Of a stretch of 32,040 nucleotides of DNA, positions 16,687-25,400 are shown in pieces. The stretch's first letter is position 1; every line of letters starts with the position of its first letter. Where the stretch lies: NCBI GenBank assembly GCA_026986785.1, contig JALSNW010000037.1, forward strand, positions 1 through 32,040, in the 5' to 3' direction. Made by a program: the position numbers and the translations under genes. Source of the DNA: Deltaproteobacteria bacterium (GTDB taxonomy: Bacteria > Desulfobacterota > Dissulfuribacteria > Dissulfuribacterales > QOAL01). The notes beneath the pieces are model-generated. The model saw only the letters and a program-made list of their open reading frames with translations, ran no database searches and had not been told where the DNA came from.

Positions 16687-18636
16687 CTATTTCAGTAACA
16701 TGAAACAAAATGGTGCGGCTTCCAAGGCAGCCTGCACCCTGAGGAGATCATGATATCGCTTTGTCGGAAATTCCAGCTTTTTTATGGCAAGTACACGCTC
16801 GATTGCCACACCGTGTGCCAATAAAGAAAAACCTGTCTTGTAGAGAAGGAATCTATTGTCTATGTCCTCTGTATCTGGCAGGCGTACCTTGGCATAAGGG
16901 ATATGGAAATCTATCGATTCCCTGACAACAGACTTGAAGCTATATCCGATCTTCAAGGGATAAGACCTCGAGGTCATGGATGCCTTGCCCAGGAGCCAAC
17001 TATCCATTGGGCCGAGGGGGCTGCATGCTGAAAATGGGAAAAAGAGTCCTGATTTTTTCAATGCATCAGGTAATTCGAACTTACAATGAAAAGAGAAACT
17101 TTTACTGTCGTCTGCTGGATCGGTCCAGGAGATCTCCTCTATCTTCAAGCGCGGCTGCCTCCTGAGCAAAAATACCCGGAGAAACCTCTCCTGCTCGTCC
17201 CTGGACTTCCTCATGAGGATACCTCGAAAAGCCGTATCGGCAAAACCTGAGGCCTTGGCCAAGAGCCTGCCCCTCAACAAGCCGCCCTTGACCAGGCTCT
17301 CCTTGATATCCATTGTAAAAAGATTGCTATCTGGTGGTTTGACAGGTGTTGTGAGAAGATCAGAGCCACCTGCAATGGCAGGAAGGCAGGAGGAATCCTG
17401 CTCGTAATCTGGCAGAAACTGGCGACTGGTCTCTGAAGTGGGGTCCATGTATATACGTGGATGCCCAGAGTCATCCAAGACTGCAGCAATGGCATGATTG
17501 AAATATGGTACCGGGATTTCCGGATCGAGCTTGGTTCCAGCACTCATTATCACAGGGGCTGCTGAAAAGCCTGCCTGGCGCAACATGGCGACCAATAGGG
17601 CCGCTTTGTCACGGCAAACCCCGTACCTCCTTGAAAATGTCAATGAAACATCATGGGGCTCGAAACCCGGCCGATTGGCCTCTTCAATGATCCCAAGATA
17701 TCGTATTTTACGAGCCACGAAGAAAAAAAGGGCATTGAGCTTCTCCCTTTCCGCAACCTTTCCCTTGATGAGCGCACTGACCTTTTCCTTGATGGCCTGA
17801 TTCACCTTGAGCTTGGGCTCCACCAGATGATAATACCAGACTGACACATCTTTCCAGGAGGACAAGGTAGAGAACAAAAGTCTCATGGCCACTGTCTGAA
17901 TATCTGGCATATAGGGTTCGGGGACTATTTCAGGCACATCGTTAAAGATCCAGCGATATCTGACCATCCCTTTTGATATGCCCTTATCGAACTTGACCTC
18001 AGCCCCCTTTGGCCTATCCTTTATCATATAATGTAAAGGAAGCCCCTTTGGCATGTCGATCTCCAACCTGATATTTTTCACAGGATAGGACTGTTGAATC
18101 ATGCTCCTTCCAAAGAAATGGCCTTGTATCATTGGTTTGAAATTGTCCGTTTCAACTATGTAATGGATGGTATCACCAGGACTCAGCTCAGGGACAAAGA
18201 CATTCATGACCTTGAGATTGGGATCGTAGATATTCATCCTGGCCAATGAGGATGGTGCTGTTAGGCTCGAATTCTTTTCCAGATCCACGAGAATGGATCT
18301 CCCCCCAGGTTTGATGACCTCCATCTTTAGGATCTTCAGCCTGGAATAATTCTTATTGATGTAAAAGTGCTGGACCTGCTGAGCCCTCTTCCCCTTTTCA
18401 TCCAGGATGGTCAAAAAGACCTCATCCAGATCCAGATAACGACCATCCTTTCTCACTATTATATGCTCATCCTCCCTATCGAGCACACAGTGGGCAGCGA
18501 TGCCCGCCTTAGAGACCTCCCTTGGGGGATAAGCTTGCTGAGACCAGGCCGGTTGAGATCCAAGGCCTATAGATGAGATAAGAGATAAGATAAAAAAACG
18601 AGGTGATACATGTAAGATACGGCCAATAATATTCAT
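16687..18636 (-). CDS. Exported DUF3857/transglutaminase-like protein with intact triad
   Basis: The protein has 649 residues from ATG 18636 behind GGGAGAG; a GTG four codons upstream (18648) overlaps the ribosome site and is less likely. A signal peptide (1-32, cleavage near AWSQ) is followed by DUF3857 (about 50-245), then a transglutaminase core. The catalytic residues are Cys341 in RYGVCRDKAALLVAMLR, His381 in YFNHAIAAV and Asp398 in YMDPTSE. The C-terminal part is beta-rich. Bacterial members of this architecture are periplasmic or surface proteins, usually thought to act as peptidases or cross-linking enzymes, and few have been tested. Its downstream partner has the same layout without the active residues, so the pair looks like a tandem duplication with one copy specialised. 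Confidence 0.85.
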   Translation of the reverse strand: MNIIGRILHVSPRFFILSLISSIGLGSQPAWSQQAYPPREVSKAGIAAHCVLDREDEHIIVRKDGRYLDLDEVFLTILDEKGKRAQQVQHFYINKNYSRLKILKMEVIKPGGRSILVDLEKNSSLTAPSSLARMNIYDPNLKVMNVFVPELSPGDTIHYIVETDNFKPMIQGHFFGRSMIQQSYPVKNIRLEIDMPKGLPLHYMIKDRPKGAEVKFDKGISKGMVRYRWIFNDVPEIVPEPYMPDIQTVAMRLLFSTLSSWKDVSVWYYHLVEPKLKVNQAIKEKVSALIKGKVAEREKLNALFFFVARKIRYLGIIEEANRPGFEPHDVSLTFSRRYGVCRDKAALLVAMLRQAGFSAAPVIMSAGTKLDPEIPVPYFNHAIAAVLDDSGHPRIYMDPTSETSRQFLPDYEQDSSCLPAIAGGSDLLTTPVKPPDSNLFTMDIKESLVKGGLLRGRLLAKASGFADTAFRGILMRKSRDEQERFLRVFLLRRQPRLKIEEISWTDPADDSKSFSFHCKFELPDALKKSGLFFPFSACSPLGPMDSWLLGKASMTSRSYPLKIGYSFKSVVRESIDFHIPYAKVRLPDTEDIDNRFLLYKTGFSLLAHGVAIERVLAIKKLEFPTKRYHDLLRVQAALEAAPFCFMLLK

Positions 18637-18688
18637 ATACTCTCCCACGGGCTTATAAGATGGGACTTCTTATCAAAGAATCTTTGTT

Positions 18689-18703
18689 CCTATGTGACAT
18701 AGG
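18689..18703. repeat. Small inverted repeat in the divergent region
   Basis: CCTATG (18689-18694) and CATAGG (18698-18703) flank TGA. It lies about 55 bases upstream of the transglutaminase operon start and may be an operator. It is short enough to be chance. Confidence 0.3.
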
Positions 18704-18815
18704 CTAATCTCAAATCCTGGGTCTTCCAATAGACAAGAAATCACATGGAAGAGTAAATCCAACATTTCCCTATCTTAGCGATCTATTTTAACGAGTGCAT
18801 CATTTTATTTAATGA

Positions 18816-18834
18816 TTGCAATATTTTTGTTGCA
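18816..18834. promoter_or_regulatory. TTGCAA/TTGCA inverted repeat, candidate operator
   Basis: TTGCAA (18816-18821) and TTGCA (18830-18834) form an inverted repeat with an 8-base T-rich spacer. It resembles the TTGCAA double box at 27266-27282 before znuA but with wider spacing. It lies in the 534-base divergent region 18637-19170, which holds no gene apart from possible upstream starts of rex. Confidence 0.35.
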
Positions 18835-18851
18835 CCTGATCAAAAAACATT

Positions 18852-18871
18852 ATGCCCCCTTAAGGGGACAT
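18852..18871. promoter_or_regulatory. 20-bp near-palindrome with CCCCTTAAGGGG core, candidate operator
   Basis: The perfect 12-bp palindrome CCCCTTAAGGGG (18856-18867) is extended by ATG on the left and CAT on the right with one mismatch pair between. It has no T run, so it looks like a protein site rather than a terminator. It lies between the transglutaminase operon and rex. It does not match the TTGTGAA/TTCACAA-type Rex operator. Confidence 0.45.
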
Positions 18872-19159
18872 CGGGAATACAGGCATTTTTGGAAGAGGCT
18901 CATAACTGTACGAAAATCTTGATTTTTTTGTCCTCAAGATTCGAATGGTCATTTATTATGTTTTAAATATATTCAATAAAATCATAACTTTATATCCATT
19001 ATGCCTGCAACTGAAATGATGCATTACAATGCTAACAATTCTCCTCGCAATAAAGATTTAGTATATAACCAATAGAAATCATTAACAAAAAAATGAGTAA
19101 CAAAAAATATTCTAAAAGGCACAAAGGTTGCTCTATCGGAGAAATGCAAAATATCGAGG

Positions 19160-19165
19160 AGGAAG
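19160..19165 (+). promoter_or_regulatory. Ribosome binding site that sets the rex start
   Basis: AGGAGG-like sequence (GAGGAGGAA around 19156-19164) lies about eight bases before GTG 19171. The in-frame ATGs upstream have no site (19093) or one too close (19144), so the GTG is the best start. Confidence 0.6.
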
Positions 19166-19170
19166 CAAAA

Positions 19171-19923
19171 GTGAAGAAGCAAAAGATACCAGCAGCAACA
19201 ATTATCAGACTATCGGTTTACCAGCGTTATCTCAAAAAACTCTTATCAAGGGGAGTAAAGGTGGTCTCATCAAACGAACTAGCCACCAGGGCCAATGTGA
19301 ATCCGGCCCAATTGAGGAAGGATCTTTCCTACTTTGGCAGATTTGGCGTTCGAGGGGTTGGGTATGATGTGGCCTCGCTGATGACCAGCATCTCTTCCAT
19401 CCTCGGGGTAATGGATGGCCATTCAGTGGCCTTGGTGGGAACAGGACCGATAGGTCAAGCCCTTTTGAGACACCGGGGTTTTGCAAAACAGGGCTACCGC
19501 TTTACAGCCGTATTTGACATAGAAACAGACAAAATAGGGGAAAAGTGTGCGGAAAGATTGCTTATAAGGCCCCTGAGTGAGCTGCCGGCCATTGTTGAAA
19601 GGGAGTCCATCAAACTGGCAGTGCTTGCAGTGCCTTCAGACTATGCCCAGGACGTAGCCGACCAATTGGTGAGATGTGGAATAAAAGGCATACTCAATTT
19701 TTCACCTACCAGGATCAAGGTGCCCAAGGGGGTGAGTGTGCAATACGTAGATTTCACCATCCTTCTTGATAGTCTCACCTACAACATCTGTAAGGCCCAA
19801 CAGGAGGCAGAAGAAAGCGGCCAAGACGACAAGGGCATCCCAGAACTCAAGTGGGGCAGAGAACACAGTTGGCCTGTGGTACAGTCCAATATCCGTGGTC
19901 ATGAAATAGGTATTAGTAGTTAG
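19171..19923 (+). CDS. rex: Redox-sensing transcriptional repressor Rex
   Basis: From GTG 19171 the protein has 250 residues. The N-terminal winged helix (about 5-80) has IPAATIIRLSVYQRYL, SSNELA and the Rex signature AQLRKDLSYFGRFGVRGVGY (46-65). The C-terminal Rossmann fold has GTGPIGQAL (91-99) for NAD(H). VPSDYAQDVADQL and ILNFSPTRIKVP are also typical, as is the C-terminal FTILLDSLTY swap helix (195-204). Rex senses the NADH/NAD+ ratio and represses anaerobic energy genes; in sulfate reducers it controls sulfate-reduction genes. About 40 residues at the C-terminus (GQDDKGIPELKWGREHS and onward) exceed the usual length. A start at ATG 19093 would add 26 charged residues not typical of Rex. 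It lies 60 bases before the TauE-like gene on the same strand. Confidence 0.95.
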   Translation: MKKQKIPAATIIRLSVYQRYLKKLLSRGVKVVSSNELATRANVNPAQLRKDLSYFGRFGVRGVGYDVASLMTSISSILGVMDGHSVALVGTGPIGQALLRHRGFAKQGYRFTAVFDIETDKIGEKCAERLLIRPLSELPAIVERESIKLAVLAVPSDYAQDVADQLVRCGIKGILNFSPTRIKVPKGVSVQYVDFTILLDSLTYNICKAQQEAEESGQDDKGIPELKWGREHSWPVVQSNIRGHEIGISS

Positions 19924-19983
19924 AGACTCTATGGGGATAGAGAGTTGCTACCATAGCATAATTTCGAGAGAGGAGAATACACC

Positions 19984-21663
19984 ATGAAAAGAAAGTTATT
20001 TATCAATCTAATGACGATCTTGCTACTTTTAGGATTTTCTGCTGTCAGTTCCTTTGCAATAGAGGCGACCCTCACCTCTGGAGACAGGGTAAAGGCTGGC
20101 AATCCGGTAACCGTCAAGGGCAAGATCGATCCGGGCCAAGATCTCTACGTTGTAATCTGCACCCACAGGATGTTCAAACCAGCAGATTCACCGGGTGCAA
20201 AAGAGAGGAAGAAACTCACTAAAAAATTTGGTGATACTGCCATTCCCACCACTTATTACGTAATCACCAACAAACCAGAAAACCTGGCCACTCCAAAGAG
20301 CGTGGCCATGGGCCAGACAAGCGGCCCCTTTGCCTTCCCACCTTTCAAGTTCATGGTGAGGATCAACAAGATCAAAAAGTGGACAGACATACCTGAGAAC
20401 GTGAAAGGCTTACTGGGACCCATCAACTCAGCTGCCCAGTGGAAGTTTCTCACCTTCACCCACGAAAAGAAATTTGGCATCAATACAATAGTAAAGGAAA
20501 AACCACTCGGTGGTGGTACTGCCAGGATGGTCCTTACCGATTACAATGCCCAGAGGGAAGACTGGAACAAGGGCACTACACTCAAGTTCGACAAGGCCAC
20601 AGGGGAATTCGAGATGACCATGACCCCTTACAAGAACCTTGCCCCTGAGACCAAGCTCGATGTCTGGGTAAATGGCCAGAAGACAAACGCCTTCTCTATC
20701 GAACCATCCACATTCTATTTCAAGACCGGTGGCTGCTACATGAATCCTCTCGTGGTTCTGGGAGGTGCATTTGTCATTGGTGTCCTCTTCGTCATCATGG
20801 GCGCTGCAGGTGGTCTCTTTACTGCTGCATATCAGATCACAGTCATTGGTACAAAGGGCCCCATCGGTATCAATGCCGCCAATACCATCAAGCCCACAAA
20901 CCTGTTCCTGACGCTGTGTTCTCCGCTTACAGGTCTTATCAGCTACTTCAAGAGCAAGCGTTTTGCCTGGCCGGTGGCCATCTTCTTTGCCATAGGTATC
21001 TTGATCGGCGCATTCTTCATAGGACCAACGTTTTCTGCCAAGTACCTCCCGCTCAAGGCCTATAAGTTCTATCTGGGTATAATCTGTCTTCTCATTGGCT
21101 TTAAGCTCTTCCATGAGAGCCTTCCCAGCACCATCGAGAAGAAGAAGGCCCTGAAGGCCATCATCCAGAAGTTCAACAAGGCCGTTGAGGAAGCCAAGAA
21201 GACCGGCAAGGCCGCAGAGCTTGGAAAGGTCGAATTCGACAAGTTCAACTTCATCAAATTCGACATGAGGTTCTGGGGTGAGACATTCGTTGCCAAGCCT
21301 CTGACCATGCTTCTCGGCGGTATAATAATGGGTATGATCGCCTCTTCATTCGGTGTTGGTGGTGGTTTCATGTTCATGCCCTTCATGACCACATTCATGG
21401 GATACCCCATGTACTTGGCCGTTCCTATCGCATTGGCAGGTACATTTGCAACATCCCTTGGTGGAATCTCCAAGTACATCCTCATGGGTTATCAGCCTGA
21501 TTGGATCATGGCAGCCTGTATTGCCGGTGGGGCCATTGGTGGAGGAATGGTGGGACCAAAGATCCAGAAAAAGCTCCCGGAGATCTTCCTGAAGAGGATG
21601 CTGGCCTTGGCACTTATCATCGTATTCATGAAGTACACAAAGCTTCTGCCATTCATGAGATAA
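19984..21663 (+). CDS. TauE/SafE-family permease with large exported N-terminal domain
   Basis: This is a 559-residue protein. A signal peptide or signal anchor (1-25) is followed by a soluble, probably periplasmic domain (26-250) that begins like an Ig-type beta domain (ATLTSGDRVKAGNPVTVKG). The TauE/SafE permease follows in two halves: helices from about 255 to 375 with GAAGGLFTAAYQ and GINAANTIKPTN, then helices from about 435 to 555 with SSFGVGGGFMFMP and PIALAGTFATSLGG. Between the halves is a Lys/Glu-rich loop of about 60 residues (380-435), presumably cytoplasmic. Family members export sulfite, sulfoacetate or related organosulfur anions. Codons are strongly biased (AAG, TTC, GCC), as in highly expressed genes. 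GAGAGGAG sets the start. Its position behind rex suggests redox-linked energy or sulfur metabolism; the substrate is inferred, not shown. Confidence 0.85.
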   Translation: MKRKLFINLMTILLLLGFSAVSSFAIEATLTSGDRVKAGNPVTVKGKIDPGQDLYVVICTHRMFKPADSPGAKERKKLTKKFGDTAIPTTYYVITNKPENLATPKSVAMGQTSGPFAFPPFKFMVRINKIKKWTDIPENVKGLLGPINSAAQWKFLTFTHEKKFGINTIVKEKPLGGGTARMVLTDYNAQREDWNKGTTLKFDKATGEFEMTMTPYKNLAPETKLDVWVNGQKTNAFSIEPSTFYFKTGGCYMNPLVVLGGAFVIGVLFVIMGAAGGLFTAAYQITVIGTKGPIGINAANTIKPTNLFLTLCSPLTGLISYFKSKRFAWPVAIFFAIGILIGAFFIGPTFSAKYLPLKAYKFYLGIICLLIGFKLFHESLPSTIEKKKALKAIIQKFNKAVEEAKKTGKAAELGKVEFDKFNFIKFDMRFWGETFVAKPLTMLLGGIIMGMIASSFGVGGGFMFMPFMTTFMGYPMYLAVPIALAGTFATSLGGISKYILMGYQPDWIMAACIAGGAIGGGMVGPKIQKKLPEIFLKRMLALALIIVFMKYTKLLPFMR

Positions 21664-21682
21664 CAACCAACTTGGATAAATG

Positions 21683-21711
21683 AAAAAGGCCGCCTTCAAG
21701 GCGGCCTTTTT
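21683..21711 (+). terminator. Intrinsic terminator of the TauE-like gene
   Basis: AAAAAGGCCGCC (21683-21694) pairs perfectly with GGCGGCCTTTTT (21700-21711) around TTCAA. It lies 20 bases after the stop. The 205 bases between here and the convergent feoB stop show no gene. Confidence 0.95.
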
Positions 21712-21916
21712 ATTGCCCTAATTTACCTCCTAATGCCATTTCCAATGCTCGGCACTCCTTGGCTTGGCAGAAATAGCCTTTGGATCATCAGCCTACAAGT
21801 GCGCCAAAGATGTATAAGACAAGGCAGGCACGTTATCCGTCTGATACAAAATACATGCTAACCAAGTAACAATTTAAAGGCATTTTCACCAGGTGCTTCC
21901 AGTGCATAATTCGGAT

Positions 21917-24094
21917 TCAAATACCATGAGAAAAGAGATAGCATGATTGCCTTATGACAAAGGCCACTACCCATGCCAAGATCATCAGATAACTGACACT
22001 GAAAACAGTCCAACCTACAGAGCCTGTCTCGCGCCAGATGGTTGCCACAGTGACCAGGCATGGAACGTAAATCAGAACAAAAACCATGAATGCAAGGGCT
22101 GTCACCTTGTCGATGCCACTTTCTTTCAAGGCCTTTTTCAGGCTGGCAGAATCATCTTCCCCTGTCTGATAGAGCACTCCCATGGTACTCACCACTACTT
22201 CCTTTGCCACAAAACCAGTAACAAGGCTTACCCCAAGCTTCCAATCAAATCCCAGAGGCGCTATCAGAGGCTCTATGGCATGGCCTATCTTCCCGATATA
22301 ACTCTTGGAAAGCCGTTCTTCTTCCTTGGAGATCTTCAATCTCTTCAGCCTTTCGACCAGGGTAGAAATCTCCTTTTTGCCTTGCCCATGGGAAGATTTG
22401 AGAGCGTTGATCTTGGAGGTCAGTTCCTGGAGCTGTCTATCATAATCTTGAGAATACCGTATATCCATTGGAAATGCGCCAAGAAACCATATCACAATGG
22501 AAAAGGCCAAGACTACACCGCCCATCTTCTGGAGATACACCTTGCCCTTTTCCCACATGTGTATGACAACGCTCTTCAGCGTTGGCAGACGATAAGGGGG
22601 CAGTTCGAGGACAAAGGGGGCACTTTGTCCCTTGAATATGGTATGACTAAATATCTGTCCCACCACAATGGCCAACACCACACCCAACAGGTAGATAGCA
22701 AAGATCACATTACCAGCTGTCTCGGGGAAGAAAGCCCCAGCCATCAAGATGTACACAGGAAGTCTTGCAGAACAACTCATCAGTGGATTGATGAGTATGG
22801 TCAAAAGCCGATCTCTCCTGGTTTCCAAGGTACGGGCGGCCATGATTGCTGGTACGTTACATCCAAATCCCATGAGGAGCGGTATAAAAGACTTTCCATG
22901 CAGGCCCAAGGTGTGCATGATCCTGTCCATGATAAAGGCTGCCCTGGCCATGTAACCCGTGTCTTCAAAAAGACTGATACCAAGAAAGAGCAAGAGGATA
23001 TTTGGCAAAAATACGATCACCCCTCCAACTCCACCTATTACACCCTCGACGATCATGTCCTTGAGAAGACCGTCAGGCAGTATTCTCGAGGCGAATTGGG
23101 CCAGAAGATCTACCCCTTTCTCTATCCATTCCACCGGATAGGCACCGAGACTGAAAGTGGCCTGAAACAATACATACATGAAAAAAAGCAAGATTGGAAA
23201 ACCAAGGACCCTGTTTGTCAGTACCTGATCGATCTTGTCCGAGATGGTCTTTTTGGCCACGGCTGAAAGACGCATGGTCTCCTTCAAGGCGCCAGCAATG
23301 AAGCCATAGCGTGCCTCTGCTATTACCGTCTCCGCATCTTCTTGAAAGATTGACAGTATATGTTGCCTACTTTTTTCCACCTGGGCCATGATGTGATCTG
23401 CCACTGGTGATCTTCTCACCCGTTCCTCGACAATCTTGTCTTTTTCCAAAAGCTTTACTGCCAGCCACCTTGGATAGTAACTCCTGTTCAGATCTTGATC
23501 CTTTTTCAAGACCTGCCTGATTTTTGATATCTCTTCTTCTATCTCTCGACCATAATTGATGTGTATGTGACGCGACGTAGGATCTTTCCCCTCTGCAACC
23601 TCCAGGACTGTATCCAAGAGCTCCTCTATACCCTCACCCTTGGTGCCAACTGTCTCTACGATAGGGACACCAAGGAGCCTGGAAAGTTGCGGATAATCTA
23701 TCTTGATACCCCTCATCCTTGCCACATCCACCATATTCATGGCAAAGACCAGGGGGATATTCAATTCGATGAGCTGTACAGCCAAGTAGAGATTCCTCTC
23801 AAGGTTAGAGGCATCTAATATGTCCACGACCACATCTGGATGTTCTTCCAATATGAAATTCCTGGCCACGACCTCTTCGACAGAATAGGCTGTGAGGGAA
23901 TAAATCCCTGGTAGATCTACGACCGTGATCTCCCTGCCCTTGTGGACCAATCTTCCCTCCTTTTTCTCCACAGTAACCCCTGACCAATTACCCACCTTTT
24001 GTCTGGCCCCTGTTAGCTGATTGAAGATGGTGGTCTTGCCTGCATTGGGATTCCCAGCAAGGGCCAATGTTATGTGTTCTGGCATAGAATCCAT
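21917..24094 (-). CDS. feoB: Ferrous iron transporter FeoB
   Basis: The protein has 725 residues from ATG 24094, which overlaps the stop of the preceding gene as TGATG; a TTG one codon earlier also exists. The N-terminal G domain has G1 GNPNAGKTT (14-22), switch T in GVTVE, G3 DLPG (60-63) and G4 NMVD (120-123). Then comes the helical GDI region, and a membrane part with two gate repeats (LLMGFGCNVPAIMAARTLETRRDRLLTILINPLMSCSARLP and VTGFVAKEVVVSTMG segments). A predicted coiled stretch of about 70 residues (QLQELTSKINALK and onward) lies between the gates. FeoB imports Fe(II) across the inner membrane under anoxic conditions. No feoA or feoC lies nearby; instead it closes a zinc/manganese-type ABC operon. 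Confidence 0.97.
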   Translation of the reverse strand: MDSMPEHITLALAGNPNAGKTTIFNQLTGARQKVGNWSGVTVEKKEGRLVHKGREITVVDLPGIYSLTAYSVEEVVARNFILEEHPDVVVDILDASNLERNLYLAVQLIELNIPLVFAMNMVDVARMRGIKIDYPQLSRLLGVPIVETVGTKGEGIEELLDTVLEVAEGKDPTSRHIHINYGREIEEEISKIRQVLKKDQDLNRSYYPRWLAVKLLEKDKIVEERVRRSPVADHIMAQVEKSRQHILSIFQEDAETVIAEARYGFIAGALKETMRLSAVAKKTISDKIDQVLTNRVLGFPILLFFMYVLFQATFSLGAYPVEWIEKGVDLLAQFASRILPDGLLKDMIVEGVIGGVGGVIVFLPNILLLFLGISLFEDTGYMARAAFIMDRIMHTLGLHGKSFIPLLMGFGCNVPAIMAARTLETRRDRLLTILINPLMSCSARLPVYILMAGAFFPETAGNVIFAIYLLGVVLAIVVGQIFSHTIFKGQSAPFVLELPPYRLPTLKSVVIHMWEKGKVYLQKMGGVVLAFSIVIWFLGAFPMDIRYSQDYDRQLQELTSKINALKSSHGQGKKEISTLVERLKRLKISKEEERLSKSYIGKIGHAIEPLIAPLGFDWKLGVSLVTGFVAKEVVVSTMGVLYQTGEDDSASLKKALKESGIDKVTALAFMVFVLIYVPCLVTVATIWRETGSVGWTVFSVSYLMILAWVVAFVIRQSCYLFSHGI

Positions 24095-24528
24095 CAATCG
24101 CCTTCCCTACCGTATTGGTTTACAGATTCTTCGTCTATCCGAAATGACGTTGCCTTGAATATAGCAATCTTCTTGTTGTCTTCATTTAAAAGCGTGGCAA
24201 GATAAACTCCTGTCCTTCTACCTTGGTATTCCTGCTGACATATTACACTTACCACGGAGCCCTTCTTCACTGGCCTGAAATAATTGATGGATGCCTCGAT
24301 GGCCAGGGCCATTTTCCCGTGACAATTGGCAGCCAAGGCAAATGCCACGTCCGCCAATGCGAAAAGGGCAGCGCCGTGACAAAGGCGGGCAGCATTGAGA
24401 TGATTTGGCCCCACCTTCATAGAAAGCCTCGCCCGCCCTGGTGCAGTCTCCTCTATCTCCATATCGAAAAGGGCTATGAGCCTGTCATGTTGACGTATAT
24501 GCTCTGTTACTTTGCTTACTGTATCCAT
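24094..24528 (-). CDS. PaaI-like hotdog-fold thioesterase
   Basis: The protein is 144 residues from ATG 24528 (GGGAGAG about eight bases before it). The longer frame upstream to 24735 has a Cys/Arg-rich, non-family N-terminus and is rejected. The hotdog signature is HGAALFALADVAFALA (51-66), with the catalytic-type Asp60, and ASINYFRPVKKG (79-90). PaaI-type enzymes hydrolyse aryl- or acyl-CoA thioesters. It lies between znuB and feoB, overlapping feoB by one base, so it is translated with the metal-uptake genes. Why a thioesterase is here is not clear. Confidence 0.88.
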   Translation of the reverse strand: MDTVSKVTEHIRQHDRLIALFDMEIEETAPGRARLSMKVGPNHLNAARLCHGAALFALADVAFALAANCHGKMALAIEASINYFRPVKKGSVVSVICQQEYQGRRTGVYLATLLNEDNKKIAIFKATSFRIDEESVNQYGREGD

Positions 24529-24584
24529 GCTGATTCTCTCCCATCGCGTGCTTCCTAACTCAGCGCATCTGTCAAAAAGAATCC

Positions 24585-25397
24585 TTAACCCCTCAGCCAG
24601 GAAACAAATCTCTCTCCAAGGACAAATATGCCAAAAACAAGTGCTGCTACGAGAATTATGGTTGCCCCGCTGGTAAGATTGAACCTGTAGGAAAGCCATA
24701 ATCCAGAAAGGACAAATACCACGTTGGCAAGACATGAAGCAGCCATCATGCCAGCCAAGGACCTGGCCATCCTCTCGGTCAGATAAGGGGCTATGGTAAA
24801 AAGAGCCATAACAAGAATAAGACCGACCACCCGTATTGTCATGACAACAGCCAAGGCAACCAAGGCAAGGAAAAGGAAATGAAATCCATTTACTGGCACG
24901 CCCCTTACCCGTGCAAATTCAGTGTCGTAACTCATGGCCAAAAATTCCTTGTAGAAAAGACATACAACTGAGATGGTAACCAGATCCACTGCTGCCATAA
25001 CCTTTATGTCAGAGGCAGGCACTGTCAGGATGCTACCAAACAAGAAACTCATTAGATCCACGTTGTACCCAGGACTCAAGTCGATGAGTATGATGCCTGT
25101 AGCCATGCCGACTGCCCATAGTACCCCTATAAAGGTGTCCATCCTTTCTCTGCGTCCAACAGTTAGGGCAGCCATGAAAATAGCCATGAAGATAGAAAAA
25201 CCCAATATGCAAGGCAAGGCGGGTAGTGATAGGAAAAAGGCCAGTCCTACCCCTCCATAGGCAGCATGGGCTATACCTCCTGCCAAAAAGACAGCCCTGT
25301 TGACCACTACCAAGCTTCCTATCAAACCACAGGCAATGCTGGCAAGAAGCCCTGCCAAGATGGCATTTTGGATGAAAGGTAAGGAAAAGGCATCCAT
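24585..25397 (-). CDS. znuB: Zinc/manganese-type ABC transporter permease
   Basis: The 270-residue protein has about eight membrane helices, typical of the ABC-3 metal permease family. Family pieces are SLVVVNRAVFLAGGIAHAAYGGVG (32-55 region), LFGSILTV and RVVGLILVMALFTIAPYLTERMARSL. It starts three bases after the ATPase stop, so the genes are tightly coupled. With the ATPase and the binding protein it forms a full importer. Zinc is the likely metal from operon type, but manganese or iron cannot be excluded from the permease alone. Confidence 0.93.
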   Translation of the reverse strand: MDAFSLPFIQNAILAGLLASIACGLIGSLVVVNRAVFLAGGIAHAAYGGVGLAFFLSLPALPCILGFSIFMAIFMAALTVGRRERMDTFIGVLWAVGMATGIILIDLSPGYNVDLMSFLFGSILTVPASDIKVMAAVDLVTISVVCLFYKEFLAMSYDTEFARVRGVPVNGFHFLFLALVALAVVMTIRVVGLILVMALFTIAPYLTERMARSLAGMMAASCLANVVFVLSGLWLSYRFNLTSGATIILVAALVFGIFVLGERFVSWLRG

Positions 25398-25400
25398 AGT

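Noticed and set aside
18861-18900. Palindrome near 18856 as an intrinsic terminator
   Set aside because: No T run follows on either strand, and no gene ends there.
19093-19170. N-terminal extension of Rex from ATG 19093
   Set aside because: No ribosome site before it, while a good AGGAGG lies before GTG 19171 and Rex proteins normally begin at KKxxIPxxTIxRL.
21947-23266. 439-codon plus-strand frame opposite feoB
   Set aside because: It is rich in His/Gln/Tyr as expected from the reverse of membrane codons, and feoB on the other strand is unmistakable.
24529-24735. N-terminal extension of the thioesterase
   Set aside because: The added residues are Cys/Trp/Arg-rich, overlap the 3' end of znuB and do not resemble the family.
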